This document shows, piece by piece, positions 15,149-24,089 of a stretch of DNA of 27,131 nucleotides. The notes beneath the pieces were generated by a model. It was not told the DNA's origin. It saw only the letters and a program-made list of their open reading frames with translations, and did no database searches. The stretch's first letter is position 1, and every line of letters begins with the position of its first letter. The stretch is from NCBI GenBank assembly GCA_900752195.1, contig CAADUJ010000009.1, forward strand, positions 1 through 27,131, given 5' to 3'. This DNA comes from an uncultured Negativicutes bacterium (GTDB lineage: Bacteria > Bacillota > Negativicutes > Veillonellales > Megasphaeraceae). Made by a program: the position numbers and the translations under genes.

Positions 15149-15607
15149 ATGAAACGAGAACATATTGAAGACCTGGTATCGCAGGAAGTCGAAAAAATCA
15201 TTGCGCCGACGAAGCTGGAGCTCGTCGATGTCGAATACGTCCGGGAACGGAATTGGTATCTACGCGTATTCATTGATAAAGAAGGCGGCGTCGATCTGGA
15301 AGACTGCCAGAGTGTAAGCGAAAAGCTCAGCAAAATCTTAGATGAAAAAGATCCGATCAGCGACAACTATCTCCTGGAAGTATCGTCACCTGGTCTCGAT
15401 CGCGTACTGCGGAAGGAAAAAGACTTTATCCGCTATGCCGGAAGAACCGTAGATATACATTTCTTCAAGCCCCATGATGGCACAAAACTCATGGTAGCAG
15501 AGATTGTCAAAAAAGAAGGAACTCTGTTGACCGTCCAGAAAGACGGTAAAGAAGAACAGTTAGATATGAGCGAAATTTCTCAAATTCGATTGCATATAGA
15601 TTTTTAG
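15149..15607 (+). CDS. rimP: Ribosome maturation factor RimP
   Basis: A 152-residue assembly factor for the 30S subunit. The N-terminal alpha/beta domain holds LELVDVEYVRERNWYLRVFID, the linking motif is LEVSSPGLDRVLRKEKDF, and a C-terminal SH3-like beta domain ends in the SQIRLHIDF strand. The ATG at 15149 is chosen because GGGGATGG lies about 5 bases upstream. A TTG at 15125 further up has no site. It is the first gene of a nine-gene operon. Confidence 0.96.
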   Translation: MKREHIEDLVSQEVEKIIAPTKLELVDVEYVRERNWYLRVFIDKEGGVDLEDCQSVSEKLSKILDEKDPISDNYLLEVSSPGLDRVLRKEKDFIRYAGRTVDIHFFKPHDGTKLMVAEIVKKEGTLLTVQKDGKEEQLDMSEISQIRLHIDF

Positions 15608-15622
15608 CGGAGGGATAACAAA

Positions 15623-16861
15623 GTGAATAAGGAATTACTGAATGCTATTGCCTATTTGTCCAAGGAAAAGGGGGTATCTCAGGACGTTATCTGTGATTCT
15701 TTGGAAGCCGTACTCATTACGGCCTATAAGAAGGAACCGGGATCGAATCCGAATGCCTTCGTCGAACTGAATCGTGAAACTGGCGATTACCGCATCCTCG
15801 CGCCAATGACAATCGTCGAAGACGTAGAAGATGAACTGACGGAAGTACCCTTGTCTATCGCACGGGCAATCAATCCAGACTACAGCGAAGGCGATATTAT
15901 CAACTACGACGTAACGCCTCATAACTTTGGCCGCGTCGCTGCCCAGGCGGCTAAGCAGGTCATGATCCAGCGCCTCCGCGAAGCGGAACGTAGCATCGTA
16001 TACGATGAATTCTCTGATCGCACAGACGACATCATTACCGGTATCATCCAGCGCATTGAGCAGCGCAACGTCTACGTCGATTTGGGCAAGGCCGAAGCTG
16101 TGTTGCCAGCATCGGAACAGATTCCGACAGAAACGTATACCATCGGCCAGCGCATCAAGTGTTATGTCGTAGAAGTCAGAAAGACGACAAAGGGGGCTCA
16201 GATCCTCGTATCGCGGACCCATCCGGGGCTGTTGAAACGGCTTTTTGAATTGGAAGTGCCGGAAATCTATGATGGCATTGTCGAACTGAAATCCGTTGCC
16301 CGTGAACCGGGTCGCCGCTCGAAGATTGCCGTCTATTCTCGCGATGAAAACGTCGACTGTGTCGGAGCCTGTGTAGGCCCCAAGGGAATCCGTGTTCAAA
16401 ACATCGTTAACGAATTGCAGAACGAAAAGATCGATATCGTCAAATGGAACGAAGATCCTGCTGTATACATTGCCAATGCACTGAGTCCGGCTCAGGTCGT
16501 ATCGGTCACTGTTGATGAAGCGGAAAAGACGTCGAATGTCGTCGTTCCCGATTATCAGCTGTCCCTTGCCATCGGCAAAGCCGGCCAGAATGCACGTCTT
16601 GCAGCCAAACTGACGAACTGGAAAATTGATATCAAGAGTGAAAGCCAGGCGGCTGGACTGGAACAGCAGGAAGACGTAGCCGACGTTGCAGAAGAAGACG
16701 AAGACCTTCTCGCAGCATTAAGTGTACCGGCTGGCGATATGGAGGCATCCTCTCCTGTACTTAAAGACGAAAATCATGAAACAGAACAGGAAGAAGAACT
16801 GGATCGTCTTGATGAAGAAACAGTCCTTCCTGAAGATACAGGCAATACGACGGAAGCGTAG
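15623..16861 (+). CDS. nusA: Transcription termination/antitermination factor NusA
   Basis: A 412-residue RNA polymerase-binding factor that modulates pausing, termination and antitermination. The N-terminal domain (about 1-125) binds polymerase. It is followed by an S1 RNA-binding domain (about 130-200, DIITGIIQRIEQRNVYVDLGKAEAVLP), then KH1 and KH2 with CVGACVGPKGIRVQNIVNEL and LAIGKAGQNARLAAKLT. The C-terminal 65 residues are very acidic (runs of Glu/Asp), in place of the AR repeats found in proteobacterial NusA. The GTG start follows GGAGGG at 15609-15614. Confidence 0.97.
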   Translation: MNKELLNAIAYLSKEKGVSQDVICDSLEAVLITAYKKEPGSNPNAFVELNRETGDYRILAPMTIVEDVEDELTEVPLSIARAINPDYSEGDIINYDVTPHNFGRVAAQAAKQVMIQRLREAERSIVYDEFSDRTDDIITGIIQRIEQRNVYVDLGKAEAVLPASEQIPTETYTIGQRIKCYVVEVRKTTKGAQILVSRTHPGLLKRLFELEVPEIYDGIVELKSVAREPGRRSKIAVYSRDENVDCVGACVGPKGIRVQNIVNELQNEKIDIVKWNEDPAVYIANALSPAQVVSVTVDEAEKTSNVVVPDYQLSLAIGKAGQNARLAAKLTNWKIDIKSESQAAGLEQQEDVADVAEEDEDLLAALSVPAGDMEASSPVLKDENHETEQEEELDRLDEETVLPEDTGNTTEA

Positions 16862-16870
16862 GTGATTGGT

Positions 16871-17131
16871 ATGAAACAAAAACGAGTACCTTTACGGGTC
16901 TGTGCAGGCTGTCAGGAACAGAAGAGTAAAAAAGAAATGATTCGCATTGTCCGAACGCCAGAAGGAGCCGTTGAAGTCGATAAGACAGGGAAAAAATCAG
17001 GCCGCGGTGTGTATATCTGTCAAAATCCCGACTGCCTGGAAAAAGCCTATAAGGAACATCGTCTGGACCGCTCCTTAAAGGCAAAGGTTTCGCCTCTCAT
17101 CTACGAAGAGTTGCGAAAGGATCTGGAATGA
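16871..17131 (+). CDS. rnpM: RNase P modulator RnpM (YlxR family)
   Basis: An 86-residue basic protein with the YlxR signature: PLRVCAGCQEQKSKKEMIRIVR, then KKSGRGVYICQNPDCLEKA. The four cysteines (CxxC and CxxxxxC) and the GRGxYIC motif are conserved. The B. subtilis homologue has been reported to bind RNase P RNA and modulate its activity. It sits between nusA and ylxQ, the usual place. The ATG at 16871 is preferred over the GTG at 16862, because TAGGTG at 16859-16864 gives a spacing of 6 bases. Confidence 0.93.
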   Translation: MKQKRVPLRVCAGCQEQKSKKEMIRIVRTPEGAVEVDKTGKKSGRGVYICQNPDCLEKAYKEHRLDRSLKAKVSPLIYEELRKDLE

Positions 17132-17436
17132 CCGGCCGCGACCGCATCGTAAATCTCCTGGGCCTTGCCTGTCGTGCCCGTAAGGTCGTATGTGGAGATT
17201 TCGCTGCAGAAAACCATTTGAAAAAACACCGTGTGCCCATGCTGTTCGTCGCTTCTGACGGCAAGGATAATGCCGTCAAATACAGACGTCTGGCGCAGCA
17301 AAAAAGCATACGTGTTGTCGATATATTTACAAAACAAGAACTAGGTCAAGCCGTGGGGAAAGGACAGAATGTAATCATCCTGTTGACGGACCAGGGCTTC
17401 GCCAAGGCTATAGAGAAAGTGTTGTGTACGATGTAA
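17128..17436 (+). CDS. ylxQ: L7Ae-family RNA-binding protein YlxQ
   Basis: A 102-residue protein of the L7Ae/L30e/Gadd45 fold, which binds kink-turn RNA. Visible are the N-terminal RIVNLLGLACRARKVVCGD, the central strand VPMLFVASD and the GKGQNVIILLTDQGFAKAI end. The start overlaps the rnpM stop (ATGA), so translation is coupled. The exact cellular RNA target of YlxQ is not established. It is a standard member of nusA-infB operons in Firmicutes. Confidence 0.9.
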   Translation: MTGRDRIVNLLGLACRARKVVCGDFAAENHLKKHRVPMLFVASDGKDNAVKYRRLAQQKSIRVVDIFTKQELGQAVGKGQNVIILLTDQGFAKAIEKVLCTM

Positions 17437-17451
17437 GAAAGGGGCTACTAG

Positions 17452-19890
17452 ATGACGAAACGAGTATACGAAGTTGCAAAAGACTATGGCGTCTCGGCTA
17501 AAGAAGTCATTAAGACGCTAAGTGAACATAATATAAAAGTAGGAAATTTTTCTGGTGTCGACGAAACGATGAAATCCGTCCTGGACCGTGCTTATTCAAC
17601 TAAAAAACAGGCTCAGCCGGCGCAGGCTAATGCGAAGAAAAACGACGGACATCATCCTAAAAATCAGTCTACTCCATCCCATCGTCCAGAGGAACAGAAG
17701 CACACGGCGAACCGTGCTAATCAGCAGCACAAGGGAAACTCGAACAATGGAAACCAGAATATGAAAAAAAATCAGAATACTCAGCATAATCAAAACAACC
17801 CAAATAATCAAAATAATCAGAACAACCAGCATAGCGCCCACAAAGGTAATGCTCATAAAACGGCTGGCCCAAATGGCGGCAATGCACAAAAAGGCGGTGC
17901 CAAGCAGCACCAGCAAGGCGATAACAAGCGGACGAGATATTTTGGCCACAACCAGCAAAATGGTGATAACCACAATGGTCACAACGGTAAAGGCAAAGGT
18001 GGCCATAACAAAAACAACAACGGTCAGCGCCCGCATACGCTCTTATCGAACGTCCTAAACAAGGGCAAGCATAAGAACAAGCACAATAAGAACAACCGTA
18101 ACCAGAATCATCCCGTTCAGGAACAGGCAGGGAAGAAGAAAAACTATCCTACGTCTATCGAAATTCCGGAAACAATCATCGTCAAGGATTTTGCCGAACG
18201 CATGGGCCGCGAAGTCAGCGAAATCATTAAGAAGCTCCTCATGGGCGGCATCATGGCGACGATTAATCAGGAAATCGATTTTGATACGGCTTCGCTCATT
18301 GCTGATGAATTCGGTGTAACCGTTACGCAGGAAGCACCTCCGGAAGACCCGACGGAAATCGAAGAAATCATCGATCCGCCGGAATCGTTGAAAGTCCGTC
18401 CGCCTGTCGTTACCATCATGGGCCACGTCGACCACGGCAAGACGAGTCTCCTCGATGCGATTCGTCAGAGTAACATTACGAGCCACGAAGCCGGCGGCAT
18501 TACACAGCATATCGGTGCCTATCAGGTCCGCTACGAAGGTAAGAAGATTACCTTCATGGATACGCCAGGTCACGAAGCGTTTACGGCTATGCGTGCCCGC
18601 GGTGCGCAGGTAACGGATATTGCCGTCTTAGTCGTCGCAGCCGACGACGGCGTCATGCCGCAGACCATCGAATCCATCAACCATGCTAAATCGGCTAATG
18701 TCCCCATTATCGTAGCCATCAATAAAATCGATAAGGAAAGCGCCAATCCCCAACAGGTCATGCAACAGTTGACGGAATACGGTCTTATCAGCGAAGAATG
18801 GGGCGGCGATACCATCATGGTACCAGTATCAGCTCATAAAAAGATTGGCCTCGATGAACTCCTGGAAAACATCCTCGTATTGGCAGAAGTACAGGAACTT
18901 AAGGCAAACCCGAACCGTCCGGCTCAGGGCGTCGTCATCGAAGCCAAACTTGATAAAGGCCGCGGCCCTGTCGCCTCTGTCCTCATCCAGAAAGGGACGC
19001 TCCACGTCGGCGATACGATTATCGTCGGTTCATGCTTCGGTAAAGTCCGTGCCATGACAAACGAACGGGGCGAACGGGTCAAGAAGGCCGAACCATCTAT
19101 TCCTGTAGAAATACTCGGCCTTAACGATGTACCGGAAGCAGGAGATATCCTCGACGTTACCGATGAAAAAACGGCTCGCTCTGTGGCAGAAAAACGTCTC
19201 GAAAAGAAACGGTCTTCAGAACTTCACGTCAATGCGAAAGTGACACTCGATGACCTCTTCAACCAGATTCAGCAGGGAGAATTGAAGGAATTGTCCCTTA
19301 TCGTCAAAGGCGATGTACAAGGCTCCGTCGAAGCATTGAGCCAGTCTCTTATGGCCATCAAGAGCGACGAAGTCCGCATTGCCATCGTTCATTCCGGCGT
19401 CGGTGCCATCAACGAATCGGATATTATGCTCGCATCAGCATCGAATGCCTTGATTATCGGTTTCAACGTCCGTCCTGACGCCTCGGCCCGTAAAGCGGCA
19501 GAACATGAAAACGTCGACATGCGTACGTATCGTGTCATTTACGACGCAATCAATGATGTCGAAGCCGCTATTAAAGGGATGTTGGAAAAGAAATATGAAG
19601 AAAAGATCATCGGCCGTGCCGATGTCCGCAAAGTCATTACGACGCCTAAGGTCATCGTTGGCGGATCGTATATCAAGGAAGGCAAGATTACGAGTTCTGC
19701 CAAGGTACGCCTGATCCGTAACGGTATTGTCGTCCACGAAGGTGAAGTCGCCGGATTGCGCCGCTTCAAAGACGATGTGAAAGAAGTCGCCGAAGGATAC
19801 GAATGTGGCATCACGCTGGAAGGCTATCGCGACATCAAGGAAGGCGACGAAATAGAAGCCTACGAAATGGTCGAAGTAGAACCGCAATAA
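17452..19890 (+). CDS. infB: Translation initiation factor IF-2
   Basis: An 812-residue GTPase that delivers initiator tRNA to the 30S subunit and drives subunit joining. Order: an IF2_N domain (about 1-55, RVYEVAKDYGVSAKEVIKTL), a long low-complexity linker (about 57-230) very rich in Asn, Gln, His, Lys and Gly, a second IF2_N domain (about 235-290), then the G domain. The G domain holds G1 GHVDHGKTS (starting at residue 324), DTPGHEAF, and NKIDKE. Domain II, the IF2 core and the C-terminal fMet-tRNA-binding domain follow, ending EGYRDIKEGDEIEAYEMVE. The linker is unusually His- and Asn-rich. The gene lies between ylxQ and rbfA, the usual context. Confidence 0.98.
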   Translation: MTKRVYEVAKDYGVSAKEVIKTLSEHNIKVGNFSGVDETMKSVLDRAYSTKKQAQPAQANAKKNDGHHPKNQSTPSHRPEEQKHTANRANQQHKGNSNNGNQNMKKNQNTQHNQNNPNNQNNQNNQHSAHKGNAHKTAGPNGGNAQKGGAKQHQQGDNKRTRYFGHNQQNGDNHNGHNGKGKGGHNKNNNGQRPHTLLSNVLNKGKHKNKHNKNNRNQNHPVQEQAGKKKNYPTSIEIPETIIVKDFAERMGREVSEIIKKLLMGGIMATINQEIDFDTASLIADEFGVTVTQEAPPEDPTEIEEIIDPPESLKVRPPVVTIMGHVDHGKTSLLDAIRQSNITSHEAGGITQHIGAYQVRYEGKKITFMDTPGHEAFTAMRARGAQVTDIAVLVVAADDGVMPQTIESINHAKSANVPIIVAINKIDKESANPQQVMQQLTEYGLISEEWGGDTIMVPVSAHKKIGLDELLENILVLAEVQELKANPNRPAQGVVIEAKLDKGRGPVASVLIQKGTLHVGDTIIVGSCFGKVRAMTNERGERVKKAEPSIPVEILGLNDVPEAGDILDVTDEKTARSVAEKRLEKKRSSELHVNAKVTLDDLFNQIQQGELKELSLIVKGDVQGSVEALSQSLMAIKSDEVRIAIVHSGVGAINESDIMLASASNALIIGFNVRPDASARKAAEHENVDMRTYRVIYDAINDVEAAIKGMLEKKYEEKIIGRADVRKVITTPKVIVGGSYIKEGKITSSAKVRLIRNGIVVHEGEVAGLRRFKDDVKEVAEGYECGITLEGYRDIKEGDEIEAYEMVEVEPQ

Positions 19891-19908
19891 CCAAAGGAGG
19901 TATGTACG

Positions 19909-20262
19909 ATGGGTGAATTACGAGTACGCAAGATACAAGAATTCATAAAACAAGAAGTATCCAATATCATCCTCCGCGAACTAAAAGATCCTCGTATGGG
20001 CTTCGTCACCGTGACGGATGCCCATATTACGGGCGATTTGCGAGAAGCAACGGTCTATATCAGTCTTTTTGGCAGCGATGAAGATAAAAAGAATACCCTT
20101 GCTGCCTTAAAAAGTGCTAATGGATTCATCCGTACTGAAGTAGGCCGTCGCCTTGGAATACGTTATTCGCCAACAATCGAATTTAAAGAGGATACATCCT
20201 TGGATTACGGCATGAAAATTGATAAGATTTTACGCGATATTGAAACAGATAAGGAGTCATAA
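19909..20262 (+). CDS. rbfA: 30S ribosome-binding factor RbfA
   Basis: A 117-residue KH-like cold-shock and ribosome maturation factor that assists 16S rRNA 5'-end processing. Visible are RKIQEFIKQEVSNIILRELKDPR, the VTVTDAHITGDLREATVYIS strand-helix, and IRYSPTIEFKEDTSLDYGMKI near the C-terminus. A very strong AAAGGAGGT (19893-19901) precedes the ATG. The next gene starts 2 bases after its stop. Confidence 0.97.
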   Translation: MGELRVRKIQEFIKQEVSNIILRELKDPRMGFVTVTDAHITGDLREATVYISLFGSDEDKKNTLAALKSANGFIRTEVGRRLGIRYSPTIEFKEDTSLDYGMKIDKILRDIETDKES

Positions 20263-20264
20263 GC

Positions 20265-21209
20265 ATGAACTGTACGCCCGATCTGTTAAAGAAACAACTT
20301 ATGGCTTACGAGCATATTCTCGTAACGGCGCATGTTAGTCCCGATGGGGATGCCATTGGCTCCGTGGCGGCTTTTGGAGAACTCCTACGCCATTGGAATA
20401 AAGACGTGCATATCGTCATCGATGATGACATAGAAGAAAAATTCTACTTCCTGCCAGAGGTGGCAACGATACAAAAACCGGAAGACGTCACGACAGATGA
20501 CACATGGCTTACGGTGATTCTGGACGCCACGTCCAAGAGTCGTACAGGCCGTGTCGCCGACCTCATCAAGGGCGAAGTCATCAATATCGACCATCATGTG
20601 TCAAATGACCATGAAGCTGATTTTGAATACATCCTGCCTTCGTATGCAGCGACGGCAGAAATCATTGCGACATTATGCCGGAACTGGTTGGCCGTGATTA
20701 CGCCTACCATGGCAGAAGCTTTGTATCTGGGCCTTGCCACGGATTGTGGCTTCTTTAAATACAGCAATACGACAAGCCATACCCTTATTACGGCGGCGAA
20801 TCTTGTTACCTGTGGTGCCCGCCCTCAGATTATTTCTGAACATCTGGAAGAAACGACGCTGACAAAGCTTAAAGCCTTGTCAGAAGTGCTGAAACATATT
20901 GAAATCGTGGCACATAACAAAGCTGCAGGCATCGCTTTCACGCAAGATGTCCTTGCATACACGGGAGAACACACAGGAGGTTACATCGATTATCCGCGCA
21001 ACGTCAAAGGCGTCGACATTGCCTTTACCGTAAAATACGTTTCCCCAGAGGAAACACGCGTCAGCCTGCGGTCTAAGCGTACCGACGTCAACGCCATTGC
21101 GTCTGTCTTCGGTGGCGGCGGACATATCCGTGCAGCCGGCTGTACCATCAAGGCTCCTTTAGAGGAAGCAAAGGCAAAACTCATTGCGGAAATCGAGAGG
21201 GCCTTATGA
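20265..21209 (+). CDS. nrnA: DHH/DHHA1 phosphoesterase, oligoribonuclease/pAp phosphatase NrnA
   Basis: A 314-residue DHH-superfamily phosphoesterase. The N-terminal metal site has the LVTAHVSPDGDAIGS and NIDHHVSND (DHH) motifs. The C-terminal DHHA1 substrate domain carries GGGGHIRAAGC. NrnA proteins degrade very short RNAs and dephosphorylate 3'-phosphoadenosine 5'-phosphate. Position between rbfA and truB is conserved in Firmicutes. AAGGAG in the rbfA end serves as ribosome-binding site. The last codon overlaps the truB ATG (ATGA). Confidence 0.94.
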   Translation: MNCTPDLLKKQLMAYEHILVTAHVSPDGDAIGSVAAFGELLRHWNKDVHIVIDDDIEEKFYFLPEVATIQKPEDVTTDDTWLTVILDATSKSRTGRVADLIKGEVINIDHHVSNDHEADFEYILPSYAATAEIIATLCRNWLAVITPTMAEALYLGLATDCGFFKYSNTTSHTLITAANLVTCGARPQIISEHLEETTLTKLKALSEVLKHIEIVAHNKAAGIAFTQDVLAYTGEHTGGYIDYPRNVKGVDIAFTVKYVSPEETRVSLRSKRTDVNAIASVFGGGGHIRAAGCTIKAPLEEAKAKLIAEIERAL

Positions 21210-22084
21210 TAAGCGGCATCCTCAACGTATTAAAGCCGACGGGCATGACGAGTCATGACATCATCGGCCAGGTGCGGCGTCTGTATCACATGAAGAAAGT
21301 CGGGCATGCCGGAACGCTCGATCCCTTAGCAGCCGGTGTGCTGCCTGTCTATCTGGGACAAGCGACGCGGCTCATCGAATACGGTGACAATGATACGAAG
21401 ACGTATCATGCAGAATTTATCCTCGGCATCGAAACGGATACAGAAGATATTACCGGTACTGTCGTCGCCGTAAAAGCTGTACCACCCTTGACGGCTGCCG
21501 ACATACAACAGGCTTTGCAAACCTTCCTAGGCGATACGGAACAGTTGCCATCGCGTTACTCAGCGATCAATATCAACGGCGTCAAAGCCTATAAATTAGC
21601 ACGTCATAACCAGGACTTTACCTTGCCGACGCGGACCATCCACGTCGATGCCATCCGCCTCTATTCGTATGAAAATGGACGTGGTGTCATCGGCATTACC
21701 TGCTCGAAAGGGACTTATGTACGTTCTCTCCTGCGGGATCTTGGCAAAGTTCTGGGAACATGTGCGACCATGTCTTATCTCGTCCGCGTGACAGCTGGTC
21801 TCTTCGACATCTGTGACGCTGCGACACTGGAAGAATTACAAGCCAATCCTATGGGGTATGTACAGCCTATGGATCTTGCCATACAATCCATGGAGAAGGC
21901 CTGCGTATCTGCCGAACGAGGTGCCTTCTTGATGCAAGGCCGTCCGGCACCTTTTGCAGGCCATGGGTTGCTCCATGGAACGACAGTGCGTGTCTACGAC
22001 GATACGAAACGTCTCATAGGCATTGCACATTTTGATAAAGAGCATCACGTCTTGCGACCCCATAAGATGCTCCCGAAACAGTGA
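21206..22084 (+). CDS. truB: tRNA pseudouridine-55 synthase
   Basis: A 292-residue pseudouridine synthase that makes psi55 in the T-loop of tRNAs. The catalytic Asp39 is in GHAGTLDPLAAGVLPV. The N-terminal LNVLKPTGMTSHDI, the SRYSAININGVKAYKLAR segment and the CSKGTYVRSLLRDLG motif (substrate-binding Tyr and Arg) are all present. A C-terminal PUA-like domain follows (about 215-292). It is translationally coupled to nrnA by a 4-base overlap. Confidence 0.97.
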   Translation: MISGILNVLKPTGMTSHDIIGQVRRLYHMKKVGHAGTLDPLAAGVLPVYLGQATRLIEYGDNDTKTYHAEFILGIETDTEDITGTVVAVKAVPPLTAADIQQALQTFLGDTEQLPSRYSAININGVKAYKLARHNQDFTLPTRTIHVDAIRLYSYENGRGVIGITCSKGTYVRSLLRDLGKVLGTCATMSYLVRVTAGLFDICDAATLEELQANPMGYVQPMDLAIQSMEKACVSAERGAFLMQGRPAPFAGHGLLHGTTVRVYDDTKRLIGIAHFDKEHHVLRPHKMLPKQ

Positions 22085-22095
22085 GGTAGAAACTG

Positions 22096-23019
22096 ATGGA
22101 AGTGTTTCATTCCTTTGAAGAAATGCATAACTGTCCTCGTTCCGTCATCGCCTTAGGTACGTTTGACGGCGTTCATTTAGGACACCAGATGGTCATGGCA
22201 AAAGCCAGGGAAATTGCCCAGGATATGAATGCCTCATCGGCTGTTGTCACGTTTGCAGCCCATCCCTTATCTATTTTATGTCCTGAAAAAGAACCGCTGC
22301 GTCTGGCTACGGTCAAACAGAAAATACGGTATATTGCCGATCAGGGTATTGACATACTCGTCCTGCTAGCCATGACGAAAGAACTCATCAATGAATCGCC
22401 GGAAGACTTCTGCCGGCAGCTGCTCCGATACGTCCATCCTTGTGCCATCGTTGTAGGTTCTAACTTTACCTATGGCGCAAAAGCTAGAGGAAACACGGAC
22501 ACGCTGAAGCAATTCATGCAAACTCAAGGCATTCCCGTTCACGTTCTGACCTTACTGGATCGGCCCGGCCGGGATACGCCAATCAGCAGTACCGTCATCC
22601 GTAAGCTCATCACACTGGGCCACATGGAAACGGCGTCAGCCCTCCTGGGACGGCCGTATGAGCTGGAAGAGACCGTCGTACAAGGCGATAGGCGTGGTAA
22701 TACCATCGGCTTTCCGACGGCGAATATGCTTATCCCTGTTCACATGGCGCTGCCGCCAGACGGTGTCTATGCTACAAAAGTCTGCATCGACGGACAATGG
22801 TATCCAGCCATGACCAATATTGGCGACAATCCGACTTTTACGAACCAGTACCGCCGGATCGAAACGAATATTATCGGCTGGCAGGGGAATCTTTATGACA
22901 TGGTTGTACGATTGCGGTTCTACAAACGGATTCGTCATGAAATTACCTTTGCCTCGACAGTGGCACTGCAGAAGCAGATGGAACAAGACCGAAATGATAC
23001 GCTTGCGTATTTTGCGTAA
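22096..23019 (+). CDS. ribF: Bifunctional riboflavin kinase/FAD synthetase RibF
   Basis: A 307-residue enzyme that turns riboflavin into FMN and then FAD. The N-terminal nucleotidyltransferase domain (about 1-180) has ALGTFDGVHLGHQ (an HxGH-like motif), and ISSTVIRKLI at its end. The C-terminal flavokinase domain (about 185-305) shows GDRRGNTIGFPTANM, which binds ATP and Mg, then PPDGVYATKV and MTNIGDNPTF. It is the last gene of the rimP operon, followed 30 bases later by a strong terminator. rpsO, a frequent neighbour, is absent. Confidence 0.96.
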   Translation: MEVFHSFEEMHNCPRSVIALGTFDGVHLGHQMVMAKAREIAQDMNASSAVVTFAAHPLSILCPEKEPLRLATVKQKIRYIADQGIDILVLLAMTKELINESPEDFCRQLLRYVHPCAIVVGSNFTYGAKARGNTDTLKQFMQTQGIPVHVLTLLDRPGRDTPISSTVIRKLITLGHMETASALLGRPYELEETVVQGDRRGNTIGFPTANMLIPVHMALPPDGVYATKVCIDGQWYPAMTNIGDNPTFTNQYRRIETNIIGWQGNLYDMVVRLRFYKRIRHEITFASTVALQKQMEQDRNDTLAYFA

Positions 23020-23048
23020 GCATCCACAATGGAGAACGACAACAGAAT

Positions 23049-23086
23049 GCCTTCTAACGATACGACGCGTTAGAAGGCCTTTTCTT
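23049..23086 (+). terminator. Rho-independent terminator of the rimP-ribF operon
   Basis: GCCTTCTAACG (23049-23059) pairs with CGTTAGAAGGC (23068-23078) around an 8-base loop, followed by CTTTTCTT. It separates the housekeeping operon from the lysR gene. Confidence 0.93.
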
Positions 23087-23090
23087 CACG

Positions 23091-23103
23091 TGCAAATATT
23101 GCA
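23091..23103. promoter_or_regulatory. Candidate LysR-type box (T-N11-A)
   Basis: TGCAA-ATA-TTGCA is a perfect 5-bp dyad of the T-N11-A form recognised by LysR-family regulators. It lies 37 bases before the lysR ATG, next to a TTGACA (23106-23111) that could serve as a -35. A -10 at the usual distance is poor (TATCAT at 23131-23136, 19 bases away and touching the start codon region), so the lysR promoter is not settled. Confidence 0.5.
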
Positions 23104-23139
23104 TTTTGACATACCCAAAGATTCGAGGTGTATCATCCG

Positions 23140-24033
23140 ATGGATATACGAGTATTACAATACTTTCTGATAGTAGCGAAACATGAAAATATAACACGAG
23201 CAGCAGAAGAGATGCATCTGACGCAGCCGACCCTTTCGCGGCAGCTGTCGGATCTGGAAGATGAACTGGGCGTTCAGCTACTCATACGAGGCAAACGGCA
23301 TACAAAACTGACTGATGCAGGATTATTGTTGAAAGCAAGGGCACAGGAGATTGTATCCCTTGCCGTAAAAACGAAAGAACAGTTCGACAAACTCGATAAG
23401 ACTGTGGCCGGTCATATTTATATCGGCTGCGGTGAAACAGAAGCCATGGGACACGTGGCAGACGTATTGGCTAGACTCTACCGGTCCTATCCGAAGATTG
23501 CCTTTCACCTGACAAGCGGTAATGAAGAACTCATTTACGACAACTTGCAAAAGGGCCTTCTCGATTTCGGCATCGTTTGTCGGGCCGATGCACCGCGGGA
23601 TTACGTATTCCTGAACATTCCCCATGACGATACGTGGGGGCTTTTGATGCGGCCCGATCATCCGCTGTCTGTAAAACAGGCGGTGACCCGCGACGACCTC
23701 ATGAATGAACCGTTGATCGTATCGGAACAAGCCGTAAAGCACCATGAATTAGACCATTATTTTGGGTACGGCGCCGACGGGTTGAATATCGTCGGGACAT
23801 ACAATTTATTGTATAATATAATTTTTTTCATTGCGTCTGGTATGGGCAGTGCCCTTTGCTTTAAAAGCATGGCTGAGGCGGTAGGATCGACTAAGAATCT
23901 TATATTCCGCCCTTTGGAACCAACGATTCACTCTTCCAATTACATCATATGGAACAAGAATCAAGTCTTTTCTAAAGCGGGCAGATTAGTTGTCACAGCA
24001 TTTCACCATGCCTTTTCTCATGATACGTTGTAA
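23140..24033 (+). CDS. LysR-family transcriptional regulator
   Basis: A 297-residue LysR-type regulator. The N-terminal winged helix-turn-helix (about 1-60) reads ITRAAEEMHLTQPTLSRQLSDLE with the family's typical EELGVQLLIR-like wing. The remaining part is a two-lobed periplasmic-binding-protein-like effector domain (about 88-290) with the GHIYIGCGETEAM and DFGIVCRADAP segments. The ATG at 23140 is chosen because GAGGTG (23124-23129) precedes it. The GTG at 23128 lies inside that site. The effector is unknown. The adjacent exported hydrolase gene on the same strand is its likeliest target, besides its own promoter. Confidence 0.93.
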   Translation: MDIRVLQYFLIVAKHENITRAAEEMHLTQPTLSRQLSDLEDELGVQLLIRGKRHTKLTDAGLLLKARAQEIVSLAVKTKEQFDKLDKTVAGHIYIGCGETEAMGHVADVLARLYRSYPKIAFHLTSGNEELIYDNLQKGLLDFGIVCRADAPRDYVFLNIPHDDTWGLLMRPDHPLSVKQAVTRDDLMNEPLIVSEQAVKHHELDHYFGYGADGLNIVGTYNLLYNIIFFIASGMGSALCFKSMAEAVGSTKNLIFRPLEPTIHSSNYIIWNKNQVFSKAGRLVVTAFHHAFSHDTL

Positions 24034-24060
24034 GCATTATATATGGCTTAAAATAGGCAT

Positions 24061-24089
24061 TTGTACTCAAAAACTCCTTTCGATATACT
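24061..24089 (+). promoter_or_regulatory. Candidate promoter of the hydrolase gene
   Basis: TTGTAC (24061-24066), a 17-base spacer and TATACT (24084-24089). The start point would be about 24096, leaving a 47-base leader. The spacer and -10 coincide with the left arm of the inverted repeat at 24069-24139. An 8-base direct repeat GTATAAGA (24107-24114 and 24121-24128) lies just downstream and may be regulator half-sites. Confidence 0.5.

Noticed and set aside
15635..16399. 254-codon minus-strand open frame inside nusA
   Set aside because: It lies wholly within nusA, shows no recognisable domain, and is explained by the codon use of the sense strand.
18981..20262. Additional promoter inside infB for rbfA
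   Set aside because: No TATAAT-like box with a suitable -35 was found in the short intergenic gap, and the strong ribosome-binding site there explains only translation.
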